64,000 nucleotides of DNA from positions 62,001-126,000 of the forward strand of contig MU623404.1 in the NCBI GenBank assembly GCA_025201765.1. The letters are read 5' to 3'. Source of the DNA: Daldinia sp. FL1419 (lineage: Eukaryota > Ascomycota > Sordariomycetes > Xylariales > Hypoxylaceae). Below the pieces are notes generated by a model. That model searched no databases and was not told the origin of the DNA. It saw only the letters and a program-made list of their open reading frames with translations. The position numbers and the translations under genes were made by a program. Each line of letters starts with the position of its first letter. Positions within the stretch are counted from its first letter, which is position 1. Positions 11,301 through 23,120 of this stretch are shown in pieces.

Positions 11301-14300
11301 ATGCATCGAACGAGCCGCCCAGGCGGCCACTAGAGCCCCTTCGCCGGAAATCGTTCATCATGACAGATACTACCGTCGACAGGGGCTGAGCCTTGCTTTG
11401 GGGTTACAGGGCTATTGATAACATAACCCGCGTTAATGACCGGCATGATGGGCCATGGTTATGACCTTGGTCGTAGTCAATGGCCGACTGGGCCAAATGT
11501 TGGGATAGCCAAGGGTTACCTTTTACTTTCCAAACGGGTATTTCGTTCCGGCCGTGCACCGCACTTCGACGCCCGCGATGTGTTGCAGATCCAAGGCCTT
11601 GGGTCCAAACCCCCCGAAAGGTAAAATACGATACTATGTAACGACAGGTTCCCAGGACTTTACCGATTCTCCCTAGTCACCCCTCAACTGCCGTCTTCAT
11701 TCCTGGTAACGCGCCCTTGATACTATGTAAGAGAAAGACGGCTGGAGCTGAACTCGAAAGGGAGGAAAGGCGGAAGCTAGTCAAATTCAGATTGGACACC
11801 CGAGATATTGGGCCGCTGTCCGGATAGACGTGAAACACGAGGTTACTTCGGCGATGATTTAGGAGACTAACGATGGAAGGGCATTGCATTGCCGCTTGGA
11901 CGTGATATTACAAGCCGAACTACCAAATATGTACGGATCCGTATGTACCTATGGTCCATGGCAACCATTTGGTAGCGGGTAAGGAAATGACGAGATGCCA
12001 TTGAGCCAGGAAGAGGCGAGTTCTGGTCGAGACAACCCCTCGGATAAGGGAAGTCTGACATATATTTCTTTCTTTAGAACATCCTCGTAGGCTGTTCCCA
12101 TAGGGTGTACCCAAAGAGAAGGATCATCCTGAGCATGGCGTTTTTGTAAAAGCCTGGGTAGGCAAGATAAGTCGGGTTTGGGTTGGTTTGCCTGTTGCTT
12201 ATAAAAAGGCCACGGGAATCCTCGCGCAGTGCACCAACCCAAGTTATTCCCACTCGATTGCTCTTCTTCAGCTATATATGTATGTGTGTAAGACGTACAT
12301 TAAAGAGCCCGCTAGCAAACTGCATCTAATTTTTACTATTCCTTGTTGACGGGACCGTAAGAGAGTTAGTTAGGTACAAGAGTTCGGCATTGTACTTGGT
12401 ATCGGTGTTGGGTTTTCTCTTGCTTGTTAGTGGCTTATCCCCTAAGAGATTCTTAATATGACAGCTCACAAAACTGAACTGACACTTCGATTAGGTGCTT
12501 CGTACTACAAGAGAAAAGAGAGAGAGGGCCGCGCGTCGATAAAGCAAGAATTCCATTCGTTTGATAAGTCGATCTGCTTATAAAATAACCCGCAGCCGCC
12601 GCAATGGATGCCGTGCGTCATCGACTCGACCGTGGCTCTACTCTTGGAGAGCCAGGGCTTATGTATAGCCACGCGGTCCCCTCTTCCAATCACAGATGGC
12701 TCCGTGCTGTCCAGGAAATCCAAGACTCGTCATTGCCCGGGACGAGCCATCGAGGACCAAGGGTGGTAGAACTTGCGCAAAAGTGGTGCGACCATCGGGA
12801 TCGAGGCTGTCCACACGAATGCGATTCAGCAAAGAGCTTATGTGAAAGATGCGAGAGAAACGAGTGTTTTTCGTTTCACGGCTAAAGAGTCACGGTTGGT
12901 TTATTATTTTTGGTAACGGGAACAGCTGATCAGGGCGGGGAGTTTTGAACAATTAGAAGGAAAACTAATATTAGTTCTTCTCGGCTGCTCATTCATATTG
13001 AGGGGAATAACATGTATTGTGTATCGGAAACACCTAGTTAGTAGTATGTGAGAGGGAAGGGAGAAAAGGCCAATAGTGGTTTGTAGTGCGCGTGTTTTTT
13101 ACATTATTATTGTTATTTTGGTTTAGTTAACTTAGGTTAGGTAGTTATTCTATTTTATTCTTAAATCTGATTCGGTTATTTTTTTTATTGAATTCTACGT
13201 TTAGATCAAAGCTTAAAAAATGAGACTATAATTTAATCGTCGCTTCCTGTTCCTAACATGTGCGAAACAAAACAAAACAAATAAAATATAGTTGAAAATA
13301 ATTCCGAATTTAAGCATAATATATTCCCGTACAGGAGGGTTCATATCATCATCCGTGCTACCTTAACCTTCAGCCTTGGTCTGTCCGACCCTCCGACCCT
13401 CCGACCTCGTGGCTGAACAGGGATTACTGGTTTCATCGTTGTGGAGATATAGGCTATGTTGGCCCGGCCTCCGGACCCTTTCCCGAAGCTCGTCAACCTC
13501 GAACCGGGTTGCGGGACGAAGCACACGAGTTCAAGATTCCCGTAAAGAGATAATCAACTTAATAGATGTTCTAACAGCAGCAGGGGAGTCTTTCACCGGT
13601 GTGGGGAAAGGCAGGCCAACTATCACAACCCCCCCGGCTGTGTTAGTTATTACAGACTTACCTTATACGCGCAGATCATCAGAGCGAAATCGGCCCTGCC
13701 ATTGAGCCATCTCATCCAATTTCCGGGTCGCAGTAAATATACTTGAAATTGCTTGAAGCGTAGTTTGGCTTATCCTTCGCCTAGCTCAAGTTACAATATA
13801 ATTACAAGGTTAATATAGTATACATAGCTCATATAGCGTGATAGAGTTGAATCGAAGCAGTTTTATACAGCCTAACCACTCACTCCATCTCCACTAGAGA
13901 CTAAGAAGGATTTACATTAAAAGATCTTACAAAAGCTCACTTAAAAGAAACACACACTATTCATTGGGAACGGATAATATTTGTCATTGGTCGAGCCGGT
14001 CCCGTATAACCAACGCGACGCCTCAGTTGGATCCAATATGCGACATGAAGAACCATCCAACTCCTCCGCATGCTCTCTCCCCCTTAAATACCGCACTCAA
14101 CTCGCAGCACGTAGCCTGCAATTATAAACATAGAGAAAGCGCTGTCACGCCTAGGGGTATTCGGCCCATCCCGGCCAGTTCTTTTTCCTAAACCGATATA
14201 CTTCGCCTCCGAAATTGCACCAAACATCCTTCCCCGAAGAATTAAAAATGTGATTGGACAGAAGTGAAGAAAGATATCGTCCGAGATTTGTGGGCCGAGT

Positions 14301-14387
14301 GCTCAACCTCGCGGGAGCTAGAACTCAGGCTTGCCAACGGTAAACTAACGTAGCTTTGCAGCTCCTTGGCCATCTTCATCCTCCCAC

Positions 14388-14894
14388 TTAAATTAGAAGG
14401 GCGGCACCCATGGCCACAACACCCATTAGCATACCCGAGTGGACAGATACCAGGCCAGCAGCACCGGTGGTGGGTACTGCGGGCGCGGAGGCCGACGGCG
14501 TAGCAGCCGGCGTTGTGGGTACCACTGAAGTTAAGGTAGCGTAGGTAGTGGGGACCGCATAGCTGGAAGTAGCGTTGGGGTAGGCGGTAGGCCCAACGTG
14601 GGTGGTTGAGTTGGCAACGGGGTAAAATGTGGAAGAGATTTTAGATGAAGAGGAAGGAATGCTGCTGCTAGTTGTGTTTAGCGCGACGGAGCTGGTAGGG
14701 TACGCGGCAGGCGTCGAGATCGAAGAAGTCGTCGGGACTGCGCTGGTGGAAGCAGAGTATAGAGGGCAGGCAGTGTTGTCAGGGCTGCACCTAGTGATGG
14801 TGACTGTCGCAGTCATGTAAGATGTGGCGGTGGTGGTCTCTGCGACGGCGGACGCGACGCTGGCAGCCACTGCGAATAAAGTTGAGGCACGCAT
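14388..14894 (-). CDS. small Ser/Thr-rich GPI-anchored cell-wall protein
   Basis: Single exon, 168 aa from the ATG at 14894. An in-frame ATG 60 bases upstream is less likely because it would put 20 charged residues before the signal peptide. Residues 1-18 (MRASTLFAVAASVASAVA) are a good signal peptide. The mature part starts with a short TATVTITRCSPDNTACP segment carrying two cysteines. It then becomes almost wholly Ser/Thr/Ala/Pro with NTT/NST/NAT sequons, typical of an O-mannosylated wall protein. The C-terminus (GAAGLVSVHS followed by a hydrophobic GMLMGVVAMGAALLI tail) fits a GPI attachment signal. It resembles the clock-controlled or conidial wall proteins of other fungi in composition only. 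It stands alone between two gene-poor regions. Confidence 0.8.
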   Translation of the reverse strand: MRASTLFAVAASVASAVAETTTATSYMTATVTITRCSPDNTACPLYSASTSAVPTTSSISTPAAYPTSSVALNTTSSSIPSSSSKISSTFYPVANSTTHVGPTAYPNATSSYAVPTTYATLTSVVPTTPAATPSASAPAVPTTGAAGLVSVHSGMLMGVVAMGAALLI

Positions 14895-16951
14895 CTTGAA
14901 AATTGCTTTGTGTCGTTGATCGAAATATGGGGTATCTTTCAATATCCTCCTCAATTGACCAAGCTAAAATAGCTATTTTGGTAGATTATCGGGTCTGTGA
15001 AGGGAGAGTGATATCACGATTTCTGCTGATCTTGCAATGACGATCTGAATGGTATACTTCGTTAAGACGTAAAATTGTTAATTGTCGAAGGAGTGACTGT
15101 AACCGCGTAACTTGATGAGATATTTAAGGAGCGTGGGTTGCAAAAATTGCAAATTGGTTAGCAGTTACAAAAGGAGTGAAACGAAGTCGGTGCTGAAGTT
15201 GACGGGACCTTTAAGGGGAGGACAGAAGAAAGGAAATGGAGTGGATGTGGATGCAGGCGACATGCCCTTTTTTATTGGAACATGGGGGGGAAGAAAACTT
15301 TTGCGCAGGTGCGAAGCTGCAAAGGCAAGGTTTCTATTCTATCAATCCTGCTAGTTAGTTCTACCAATAATACCTCAGAGACAAGGTTAGGCTAGACAGC
15401 TAGGTCAAATCAAGGCACACCACTTACGGATTAATGTGGATCGACAAACGTCTTCCGGGAAGGAACAAGGGTTATTGATTATGGTCCCCCTGCCGGGGTA
15501 ACGCGGAACACCGACAAAACAGCCTTGATTGCGACCTTAATTGCTACAAAGGCCTGAAAGGGCCAAACCCTCAAAGGGGGCCAAGAGGCCATTCTATTAC
15601 TATGTTACAATTAATACAATTGAGCCGCGTGGTGATGTTGTTTACCTGTCAATGGTTAGTTTGATGGAGACCATGAATTAAGTCTATAGAATGATCAACG
15701 AAGACTATCTGAGTTCTTTAGGTAATTGTATTTGGGAACAATCTACCTAACTGGTAGAACAAATACAGATGGACCCAATTGCTACAGCTTGGCAAACAGC
15801 GCGTGCTACCCGGGACTGCGTGTTCCTACAGTAGCTCGGTAGGGATACTTTTTCGTTGTTGTTCCTGCAGGAAAGACGAGAAAAGTGGACTCAAATCCTA
15901 GCTGAATCTCCTGTCATTGGAGCCCCGTGGTACCTGACAAGGATTTAGCGTAGCAGCTTACTTTCCCTTTAATAGAATTAGATCATCGACGCTAAAACCA
16001 AAACGGGCTTTAGGGATCTTCTTAGTCTATCTGGCCAATGATAAACTATTGCAATCGGTGCCCTAAAAGGAATAGGAAATGGTGCTGAGTTTATCGTGAG
16101 CCCGGCCTAATTCCAATTGATCATCTTATGACCATCTCGTTTGCCTCCTGCAAGATTTCAAAAGTGTTTCTAGAAAACCATTTAATCAACGCAGCTGGTA
16201 AGATGGCAAACAGAACCATCAACGACTATTAAATCGCGCTTGAGGCAAGGAGAATAATCGTATCTTAATTGTTTCTCATTGGCCCGAGTCAGTGTATTTT
16301 TTTCCCCTTCATTTCCCGAAATTGCATACGTTGGATGGCATGATTCTACTGCGCGACGCACCTCGACATTTTTTGTACCGATCACCGATTGGGGGATCTA
16401 CTACGCAACCGAGATATCTATTTTTCGTTTCTTTTCCATAATTCCTTATGACCAGCGCCAGTGCCTTACAATTTTCCCAAGCGGTGCAATAATTCTAAAA
16501 ATCTCCCTAAAACGCAAACCTTGGTTCCCTATTCAACTCAATTGACTCTTTTATCCATTCAACCGCCATCGTTGCGAATTCTCGACCCATTTTCTAAAAC
16601 TCCACCTAAATCAAACGACTAGATCGCGCATTGCAAGACTAAAATGAAATTTCCCCACCGTCCTCACCACTCCGAGATGAAAGGAGAGCATCGGTTCTTC
16701 TTCGAATCACGGTAGGGCAACCAAGTGGTCATAGCCGCCACTCAATCGTGGCTTCAGCATGATTTACAGGGACCTGGGGAGGTTCCAGAACCATCAGAAC
16801 CTAAACCCAAAGTTAATGGTAGCCAGAATCAGAATACCTATCTCCACGATAACACGTGAGGAGTCCGACTTCATGCTCGAGCAATGACTAATCTCAGGGG
16901 AAGAGCGTAAAGAGGGTTAGACTCGAAATATCTCTCTTTACACTAGTTCCC
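14895..16951. other. intergenic
   Basis: About 2 kb without a supported gene. The promoter of the GPI protein should lie at 14895-15200. The frames at 15112-15354 and 16279-16545 have no recognisable features. Confidence 0.5.
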
Positions 16952-18085
16952 CTAGTGAAAATTGGGTCCATGGCCTCCCCACACCACTGCGTTGTGCATA
17001 AACGGATTGTACTTGTGTCTAGGAGGACTTCTCTTGCCGGGGCTACCGTGAGTGTTTCTGCAGCCGTCGTGGCATAAATCGTCTCGGCCCGGAAAAGGGG
17101 AAGCCTGAGCATGATGGTGTTGTTGCTGCCAGCCGTCGCCGGGGTATTCTGCGTTGTAGAATTGGGCAGCTCCCCACGGCGGGGCGTAGGCGTGGAAGTG
17201 ATTATGGTTGTGGTTGTGGTTGTGGTTCTGATGGTTTCGTTCGGGGCGGTCAGCCTCCTGCGAGCCCGCCTCACCGAGAATCTGGTTCAGGCATTCCAAA
17301 ACTGACCGCCTAAGCTTCCGCTGGTCGGGAGGGGCTTCAAGGGGTGCTTGTCGTCCATATGATGATGTGGTGTTGCTTTTTGAATGTTGTGTCTGTGTGC
17401 TGCTATTTCTCTTAGGCGGCAATTTCTGTCCAGCCTCCTGCTCCGACTGTCGTAACCATTGGTAGTAGTTCCAAGCTTCTTGCATGTCTTTCTGTCTTTG
17501 ACGCGCTTTTTCTCTATCTTTAGCGTCTTCTTCCAACATCGTCCGTACTTTCTTGATCTCATCAACGCATTTGTCTTGCTTAGAACCGTGCTCGGCGTAG
17601 TGCTTATCGATCGCATCATGGGTCTTTCCAAGCGAGTCATGAAGGCCCTCGACGAGTGCGTGGGTGTGGTTAATGTCATTACGGGCCCCCTTGAGAGCGC
17701 TTTGGGTGCTTCTGGCCACGGCGCGGGCCTCGACGACCCCGTCAGAGACAACATTATTCAACTCCTCCACCTTCTTCCCGACCTCCTTCGTCGTGCCCAG
17801 AGCTCTGTCCAGCGCCTCTCCAGGCGAGGCCCACGGGCTACGCGTTATGTAGCGGGGTTCGTCTTTAAAATACTGCTCCATGCCGTATGGGAAGTGATTG
17901 AAGTAGGGTTGGTACATGGCCGCCGCCGCTCCTATCCCCGGAGATTCCTGGTAAAATGCGTTATCCGCTGCTTTGTGCGCAATATTGTTGACTACGCCAC
18001 CTCCGACTGCCCTCCTCAAACTCGCCTGCTTCTTTGCCTTCTTATTCCTGGGCTTGGGAGTTGGATAATGGAAGAAGCACATCAC
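16952..18085 (-). CDS. orphan coiled-coil, His/Asn-rich protein
   Basis: I do not recognise the family. It is a single open frame of 377 aa starting with two Met codons (18085 and 18082). The N-terminus is basic (PRNKKAKKQASLRR) and is followed by a Tyr/Phe/Pro-rich stretch with several aromatic residues (about 55-85). Residues about 90-215 are charged and heptad-like (ALGTTKEVGKKVEELNN through KVRTMLEEDAKDREKARQRQ), so probably a coiled coil. After a Ser/Thr/Gln-rich linker comes a short helix (RRSVLECLNQIL) and then an Asn-His repeat (NHNHNHNHNHFH near residue 290) leading into a Trp/Tyr/His-rich tail. No signal peptide or membrane segment is seen. A 212-codon frame on the other strand is a shadow. 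It could be a lineage-specific gene; real expression is uncertain. Confidence 0.6.
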   Translation of the reverse strand: MMCFFHYPTPKPRNKKAKKQASLRRAVGGGVVNNIAHKAADNAFYQESPGIGAAAAMYQPYFNHFPYGMEQYFKDEPRYITRSPWASPGEALDRALGTTKEVGKKVEELNNVVSDGVVEARAVARSTQSALKGARNDINHTHALVEGLHDSLGKTHDAIDKHYAEHGSKQDKCVDEIKKVRTMLEEDAKDREKARQRQKDMQEAWNYYQWLRQSEQEAGQKLPPKRNSSTQTQHSKSNTTSSYGRQAPLEAPPDQRKLRRSVLECLNQILGEAGSQEADRPERNHQNHNHNHNHNHFHAYAPPWGAAQFYNAEYPGDGWQQQHHHAQASPFPGRDDLCHDGCRNTHGSPGKRSPPRHKYNPFMHNAVVWGGHGPNFH

Positions 18086-19718
18086 TCACGCCGTTGAGAA
18101 GCATGGGTGCGGGATAAATCAAATTTCGTATCCGAGGAGATATGCAGGTTCCTTTTAAATGGCGAGCGTGGTTTCTCGATCTAGTACGGAAGAAAAACTC
18201 ATTCTGGTTTATTCTATTCTCGGTCAAAGCGAAAGCTGGTCTCAGATGCCTTCCACCGCCATTTAGATGCATCCGCATTGTTGAATGCAAGATCGGGAGG
18301 CATATGTTCGCATGATCCATCAGTGTGTCTATCCAGGTCTTACACACTGCTCCGAATGTCTGATATGGGAGAGGATCCCAACGACGACATTCACGCATGT
18401 AGCTGAGACAGAATAGAGGGGGACAATCGGGACTTATACTTCTTTATCACGGAAGTCATCCCACCACCACACCTTTATCATTCATTCGAGACCTTGAATC
18501 ATAAAGTCCTATCATTGAACGAGGTGGAGGATATATGAGCCTCATTCATCATTCTTTTTAACTATTGGCTAGAGACCGAGCTTTTACCAACCGGAGAGTC
18601 CGAAATGATCATACCAATACTATGTCTTAACGCATGTGTTTCTGGAAAACGCATGGCAATATGAATGGAGATGACGAGGCTGGCTGACATGGGTTGAAGA
18701 GAAGATACGGTTTCTACGAATTTCGGTCGTTTGCGTTCGGTTTCCAATGTTTTCATTCTTTTCTGATCTGGGTCTGGACGGCGGGACAGGACTGGGTGGA
18801 GTTCATAAGAATTGTTTAAAGCAAAGGTTCAAGGGCACGAAGAATTAGCATGACGGCAACGTATACCTAGACTATAGATCTGGAAATAGAGACTCGCAAT
18901 GGGCAAATGGTCTTCTCAATCCTATTCCCCGTTAGACTCCGATTGCAACACGTGACAATAGCAATTGCAACTGTTTAACACGTTCAAGGTGTCACCATAG
19001 GAACATAAAAAGACATCAGAGACAAGTGTTTACCACTTGAGGCTTTTTTCAAGGTCAAACAAGCAGGTGCTGCGTGGAGTTTAGGCGCCTCTGAGCGTAT
19101 AGGTTACCTACCTAGGTATCATTCACATTTACACCCCGACCCAAGTCTATCACACAGGTTAGGCTATCCAACCGCCCATTACGATCTATCCCGAGACCAA
19201 GTGGTTTCGAATGGCGACCCCGGCAACCCAACTAGTCAGAAGACATCATTTTAGTAGCCTCACTTAAATCACCACGGCATGAGGAAGAACCAAGGCAAAA
19301 AAATATAGAATGATGATATCGTAATATCAATACTTCATAAATTCCCGAACGTATCGTTCATATGCTATGTGCGCAAACCTATAATCCATCGCACGCCTGG
19401 GTAGGCGTCAGAAGAAGGAGGAAGAAAAAAAATAAATGGTCACGAATATGTACAAGTCGAAGAGAAGACATAAAATCCTAATGTCAGCCACCCCCCCTTG
19501 CTATCCATCAGAGCAGTATACCTGGCCTGTGGAAGGATATGTGCCCTCCCACTAGGTATCCTACCGAAAGGAAAATCGAGAAAAAAAAACCACAAAACGC
19601 CTTGCTTAAAGCCCTTGGGTATCACTGCCCGCCCCCTCCTTTCCCTTTTCCGCCCCCGCCCCCTAAAAGAGATCGTAAGAAGATCCGGCCTGCGCCCTTA
19701 TATATGCACTCCGCGCCT
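18086..19718. other. intergenic
   Basis: No supported gene. One copy of the TACCTAGGTA motif lies near 19107-19118. The frame at 18042-18398 overlaps the start of the coiled-coil gene out of frame and has no features. Confidence 0.5.
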
Positions 19719-20693
19719 TTACGCCGTGAAACGTTTCCGAAGACCCCCGTTTCGCTTCGTCGTAGAACCGTCCGAGTACACCTTGATAGAATTGATCAAC
19801 CAGTACGAATCCTTGAACGCATCCGGGTTCTGGGCCACGAATTCCTGGCACGAAGTAGCCTTTGTGGAGCAGACGGGATCGCTACCGAATACCTTGCCGG
19901 CCCAGTCGCCGCAGAATGTCGTGTCGAAGACGAGTTGGTGGTTCTTGAAGTGGCTCGGGATGTCGCAGCCGTCGCCCGAGAAAGATGTCTGGGGACTGCC
20001 CCAGGTACTAGGGTCAGGCTGGCCCGACGTGATGTCCGCGGGGATATCGGCGTTGCGTGGGAAGAAGAAGATGTTGATGGCGCTCGAGGTCCACTCTACG
20101 GCGTAGATGCCGCCGCCGATTTCGTTGAAGCCGTCTGCGAAGGTTAGAGTATCTTGACTTGCGATACCGCAACCAATATTTCCGGTCCCGGGTGCATTGC
20201 AATCGCCCTGCGAGAATGTACATCCGGGACCGGTGTGGAGGGTGTACGTGCTGTTGGTGTCGAGGTTCACTCCTTCGATGATGTCGATCTCTCCGTTAAG
20301 CGGCCAGTCCTGACCGACGGTCCAGAATGCCGGCCATGTACCACACTGCGAAGCGGGTTGATGCGCGATGTCAGCAATAATAAGACCGTTACTATAGGTA
20401 TTCTTAGAGTTGACTCGGACGGATCCACGGCCATCGATCGGGTTCGCGGTGGTGTAGTCGACGCCCAGGTAGACGGCGTCGTTGGCTAGGCCTGCAAGCG
20501 ATTGTGCGTTGGCCTCTTCCGCCGTTAGATACTTGACAAATCCGTTGGTGGGATCGGGAAGGCTGAAGAACTCAAAACCTTCGAAGAAGTTGGTTTGATC
20601 GAATGTATCTTGAATGGTGTAGGCAGCTTGGGTTGCTGCGGCTCCGAGAGCCAGAGCGGCGCCGAAGCGCGAAAGTTGCTTCGGGTACAGCAT
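19719..20693 (-). CDS. secreted GH16 family endo-1,3(4)-beta-glucanase
   Basis: Glycoside hydrolase family 16 enzyme, acting outside the cell on beta-1,3/1,4-glucan of fungal or plant walls. Single exon, 324 aa from the ATG at 20693. The open frame extends 45 codons further upstream, but only this Met gives a good signal peptide (residues 1-23, ending AAATQA). The catalytic motif GEIDIIEG is intact, with Glu135 as likely nucleophile, Asp137 as helper and Glu140 as acid/base. The flanking GTWPAFWTVG and the later GGIYAVEWTSSAINIFFFPR and GDGCDIPSHFKNHQLVFDTTFCGDWAG segments match the mixed-linked or laminarinase-type GH16 subgroup of fungi. Length is normal. The C-terminus ends in a short basic tail (KRNGGLRKRFTA) without a GPI signal. 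Antisense frames of about 200 codons are shadows. Confidence 0.92.
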   Translation of the reverse strand: MLYPKQLSRFGAALALGAAATQAAYTIQDTFDQTNFFEGFEFFSLPDPTNGFVKYLTAEEANAQSLAGLANDAVYLGVDYTTANPIDGRGSVRVNSKNTYSNGLIIADIAHQPASQCGTWPAFWTVGQDWPLNGEIDIIEGVNLDTNSTYTLHTGPGCTFSQGDCNAPGTGNIGCGIASQDTLTFADGFNEIGGGIYAVEWTSSAINIFFFPRNADIPADITSGQPDPSTWGSPQTSFSGDGCDIPSHFKNHQLVFDTTFCGDWAGKVFGSDPVCSTKATSCQEFVAQNPDAFKDSYWLINSIKVYSDGSTTKRNGGLRKRFTA

Positions 20694-20996
20694 CGTGTTC
20701 GCACAAATATTGATTTGCGTAAAAAAGGAGAAAAGAAAAAAGATTGTGAATGGTACTGGTGATATATGCGGCCAAAAATCGTAAAGAATGAATGCCTGGG
20801 AAGAAGAGAAAAAGCTTGCGCCGGGCAAGGTGCAGATGTGGTATAAATGAGAAGTGGGTGGTTAGTGGAAACCAGTGCCTTCGAACTTAAAAAGAAAATT
20901 TAAATAGGTGAAAAGATAAAATCGAGTCAGAAAAGTAGTGGCTACGATTTTAAAGTGAATGTGTTGTAATTGAACAATCACGCGGTGAAAGAGTTT

Positions 20997-21036
20997 GCTA
21001 TTGTTAGCTATTGCTGGCTATTGTTGGCTATTGTTG
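20997..21036. repeat. 10-bp tandem repeat (GCTATTGTTG)x4
   Basis: Four consecutive 10-bp units, GCTATTGTTA, GCTATTGCTG, GCTATTGTTG and GCTATTGTTG, about 300 bp upstream of the GH16 start codon. Confidence 0.9.
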
Positions 21037-21059
21037 AATGCTATCTTGTCGGTATCGAG

Positions 21060-21089
21060 GACAAAGATAACCGTGACAAAGATAACCGA
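21060..21089. repeat. 15-bp direct duplication
   Basis: Two adjacent copies of GACAAAGATAACCG followed by T or A. Confidence 0.85.
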
Positions 21090-22358
21090 TATATTTTCGA
21101 CGGACCGTCAAGCGGGACTAGTCAGGTAGGTAATTGGAAATATATAAGGAGAGACAACTAGGTAATCGTATATCTGAGGCGATAACTTATAGTCGCAATA
21201 AGGAACGACGACTGGCCGGGTGGGAGAATGATAAGAAGATGCTTGGTTGGAATGTGATAGCCACAGAGCAAACCACCAACCTCGAGCGGTGATAAGTCGA
21301 ATATAGTAGATTTAAATAGTTCCAAGGGAAGGCCGGGGAAAAATAAAAATAAAACTCGAATCCAGATAGTTCCACCGGCCGTAGATAAATTAAGAAGGTG
21401 GATTTGCAGTTTACAACCTTCTTGGGGAATCTCGAGGTAGATCCCGGGGAAAGTAACTGAAGCTGTTGTCACGATCAATCTGCATGGGACTACGACGTAG
21501 TATGACCTGGAAAGCCCAGCATCTCGAACGACATTTTAGCAAGATCACATTATTAAATATCAACCGGAGTGGTAGGGCCCTATGCCGCCCAACTGTCCAT
21601 TGGCAAAACATACATCCCTTGGGAACGCGCACACATGAAGCTAAGCATGGGAGCCCGGGTTCGCATCTTTGGACCACAGACCCAGAATAGAGTTGGTTGG
21701 AGGAGGTGATACAGTCAAAGCTGTATTGGAAACATACCTAACCTTAGGTAGTCTATCGAATTAGTAGAAACCTTAGAACTAGGGGTAGTACCTAAGGTTA
21801 CATACATGGGGAGCCCCAAGGCAAGAAATGGGGAGAAGTCTAGGCTAGGGCAGTTGGGCAAGAGGTTGAATTTCTTCGAAGAAACTTAAGAAAAAGCCTA
21901 CTTTGTAGCTAATCCCCGGTATGCCGCCGGCCTTTGTGGAGTGCGGGCAGTTTCCACGTTGGGCAGGTTTAAAGTCTCCTCAGCCAATGATTGGCATGGT
22001 ACCCAGCGAACCTGGGAATACTGGCGCCACATCCTTGGCAAGCGCCGCCAGCCCCTTATGTCTCGCATATGATCCGTCCAAGTACCACCTCTCACAAGCT
22101 GCTATATAAAGATACTTTGATGGATAACGTAACGACAACCTTTACGCGCCACAGGTGCTCATTGGTCATCTTACCCTTTTTTGAAACAACATGGCGAAAC
22201 AAGTCGCTCGAAACGGCCCTGACGGCCTGCTTCCTCTGGACATATTCTTGGATTATCAAAATTTAATCCGGGTAGCATCCACGACGCTTTTCGGCCCTCC
22301 TCCGCGTGAGCCCTAAGGAAGATCCACCGAGTGCTGAAATAAAATACTACTATTTCTA

Positions 22359-22390
22359 CTAGCGTTGTCAGATTAAGTTGACAACGCTAG
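22359..22390. repeat. perfect 12-bp inverted repeat with 8-nt loop
   Basis: CTAGCGTTGTCA at 22359-22370 is repeated exactly as its reverse complement at 22379-22390, separated by GATTAAGT. It could form a stable hairpin in either strand. No gene lies within 700 bp, so a terminator role for a known gene is unlikely. Confidence 0.9.
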
Positions 22391-23120
22391 AGTTTGTCAC
22401 ATGTCTGAAGCTATTTTCAACTTACAATTTACTCAGGTAGATAAGTTTATGTTGATAACAAGGGGTTGTTTGCGTTTTGCCTGTTTACCTGTTTCGCTTG
22501 ACATTGTCTTAGAAGTCTAAATCTGAGTCAAGGACCTACGTCTGTCGTACCACGGACAGGATTAAAATGCTAAAGTAGAAGCTAGAGATGGCCTCAGCCA
22601 GCTTTGATGTTCCCTAAAATTAGACAAGCTAAGGAGGTCACTTATAGATCAGTAGCTATTCCTTATTCCTCGATTTCCGTCCCCTAGAATGCGGGTTTAC
22701 TCGTCCCACACTATATCAAATCTAGGTTGAGTACCGGGGATAATCCCGGACGTAGATCGTCAGCTCTCTTTAGGGCGCATGAATGGAACATCCTACGAGC
22801 ATCCTACAAGCATCTATTTCAAGATGGTAGTAACACAATGCATTGTATTCATCTATGTTCGGAGCAATCTTACTTTGGAGTTTGTGCGGCATTGGACTCC
22901 GGCACTACTTAGTAAAGATCCTGCAGGGTACCTATATATCGCGTTTCACGACATCTTGCTCGGACCCTGAGATCTAAATCTCAATATAACGGCGCGTGAT
23001 ATTAAGTTTCGCCCCGAATAGGACTAGAATGGAGCTCATCAATTGGTCAAAAGATGGTTATCATGGCTATTATCTAGACTGCTGCTTGGGCTTGAGGTCA
23101 GGGACAGGCTACCGGCACAA

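Larger units (their letters stand above)
7975..14387. other. 6.4-kb gene desert
   Basis: No convincing gene. The open frames present (for example 9540-9779, 10067-10396, 10748-11074, 12604-12885, 13376-13705) are 60-110 codons, carry no recognisable motif, and do not join into longer frames through plausible introns. The region holds several copies of the TACCTAGGTA-type motif (near 8450-8490, 8725-8750 and 9085), short tandem repeats (8130-8160, 8261-8308) and poly(T)/poly(A) runs. It could be decayed repeat DNA, long regulatory sequence or non-coding transcripts; none can be shown from sequence alone. Confidence 0.5.
20694..23120. other. intergenic
   Basis: No supported gene. The region holds the GH16 promoter side, a 10-bp tandem repeat (20997-21036), a 15-bp duplication (21060-21089) and a perfect 12-bp hairpin (22359-22390). 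Small frames at 21466-21690 and 21898-22266 carry no motif. Confidence 0.5.

Noticed and set aside
12604..12885. 93-codon frame with several Cys and His
   Set aside because: The Cys spacing fits no zinc-finger pattern that I know, and no supporting exon is found.
17459..18097. 212-codon plus-strand frame
   Set aside because: Antisense to the coiled-coil gene, with no motif or signal of its own.
19498..20147. Two overlapping plus-strand frames of about 200 codons
   Set aside because: They lie opposite the GH16 coding sequence, which has a signal peptide and an intact catalytic motif.
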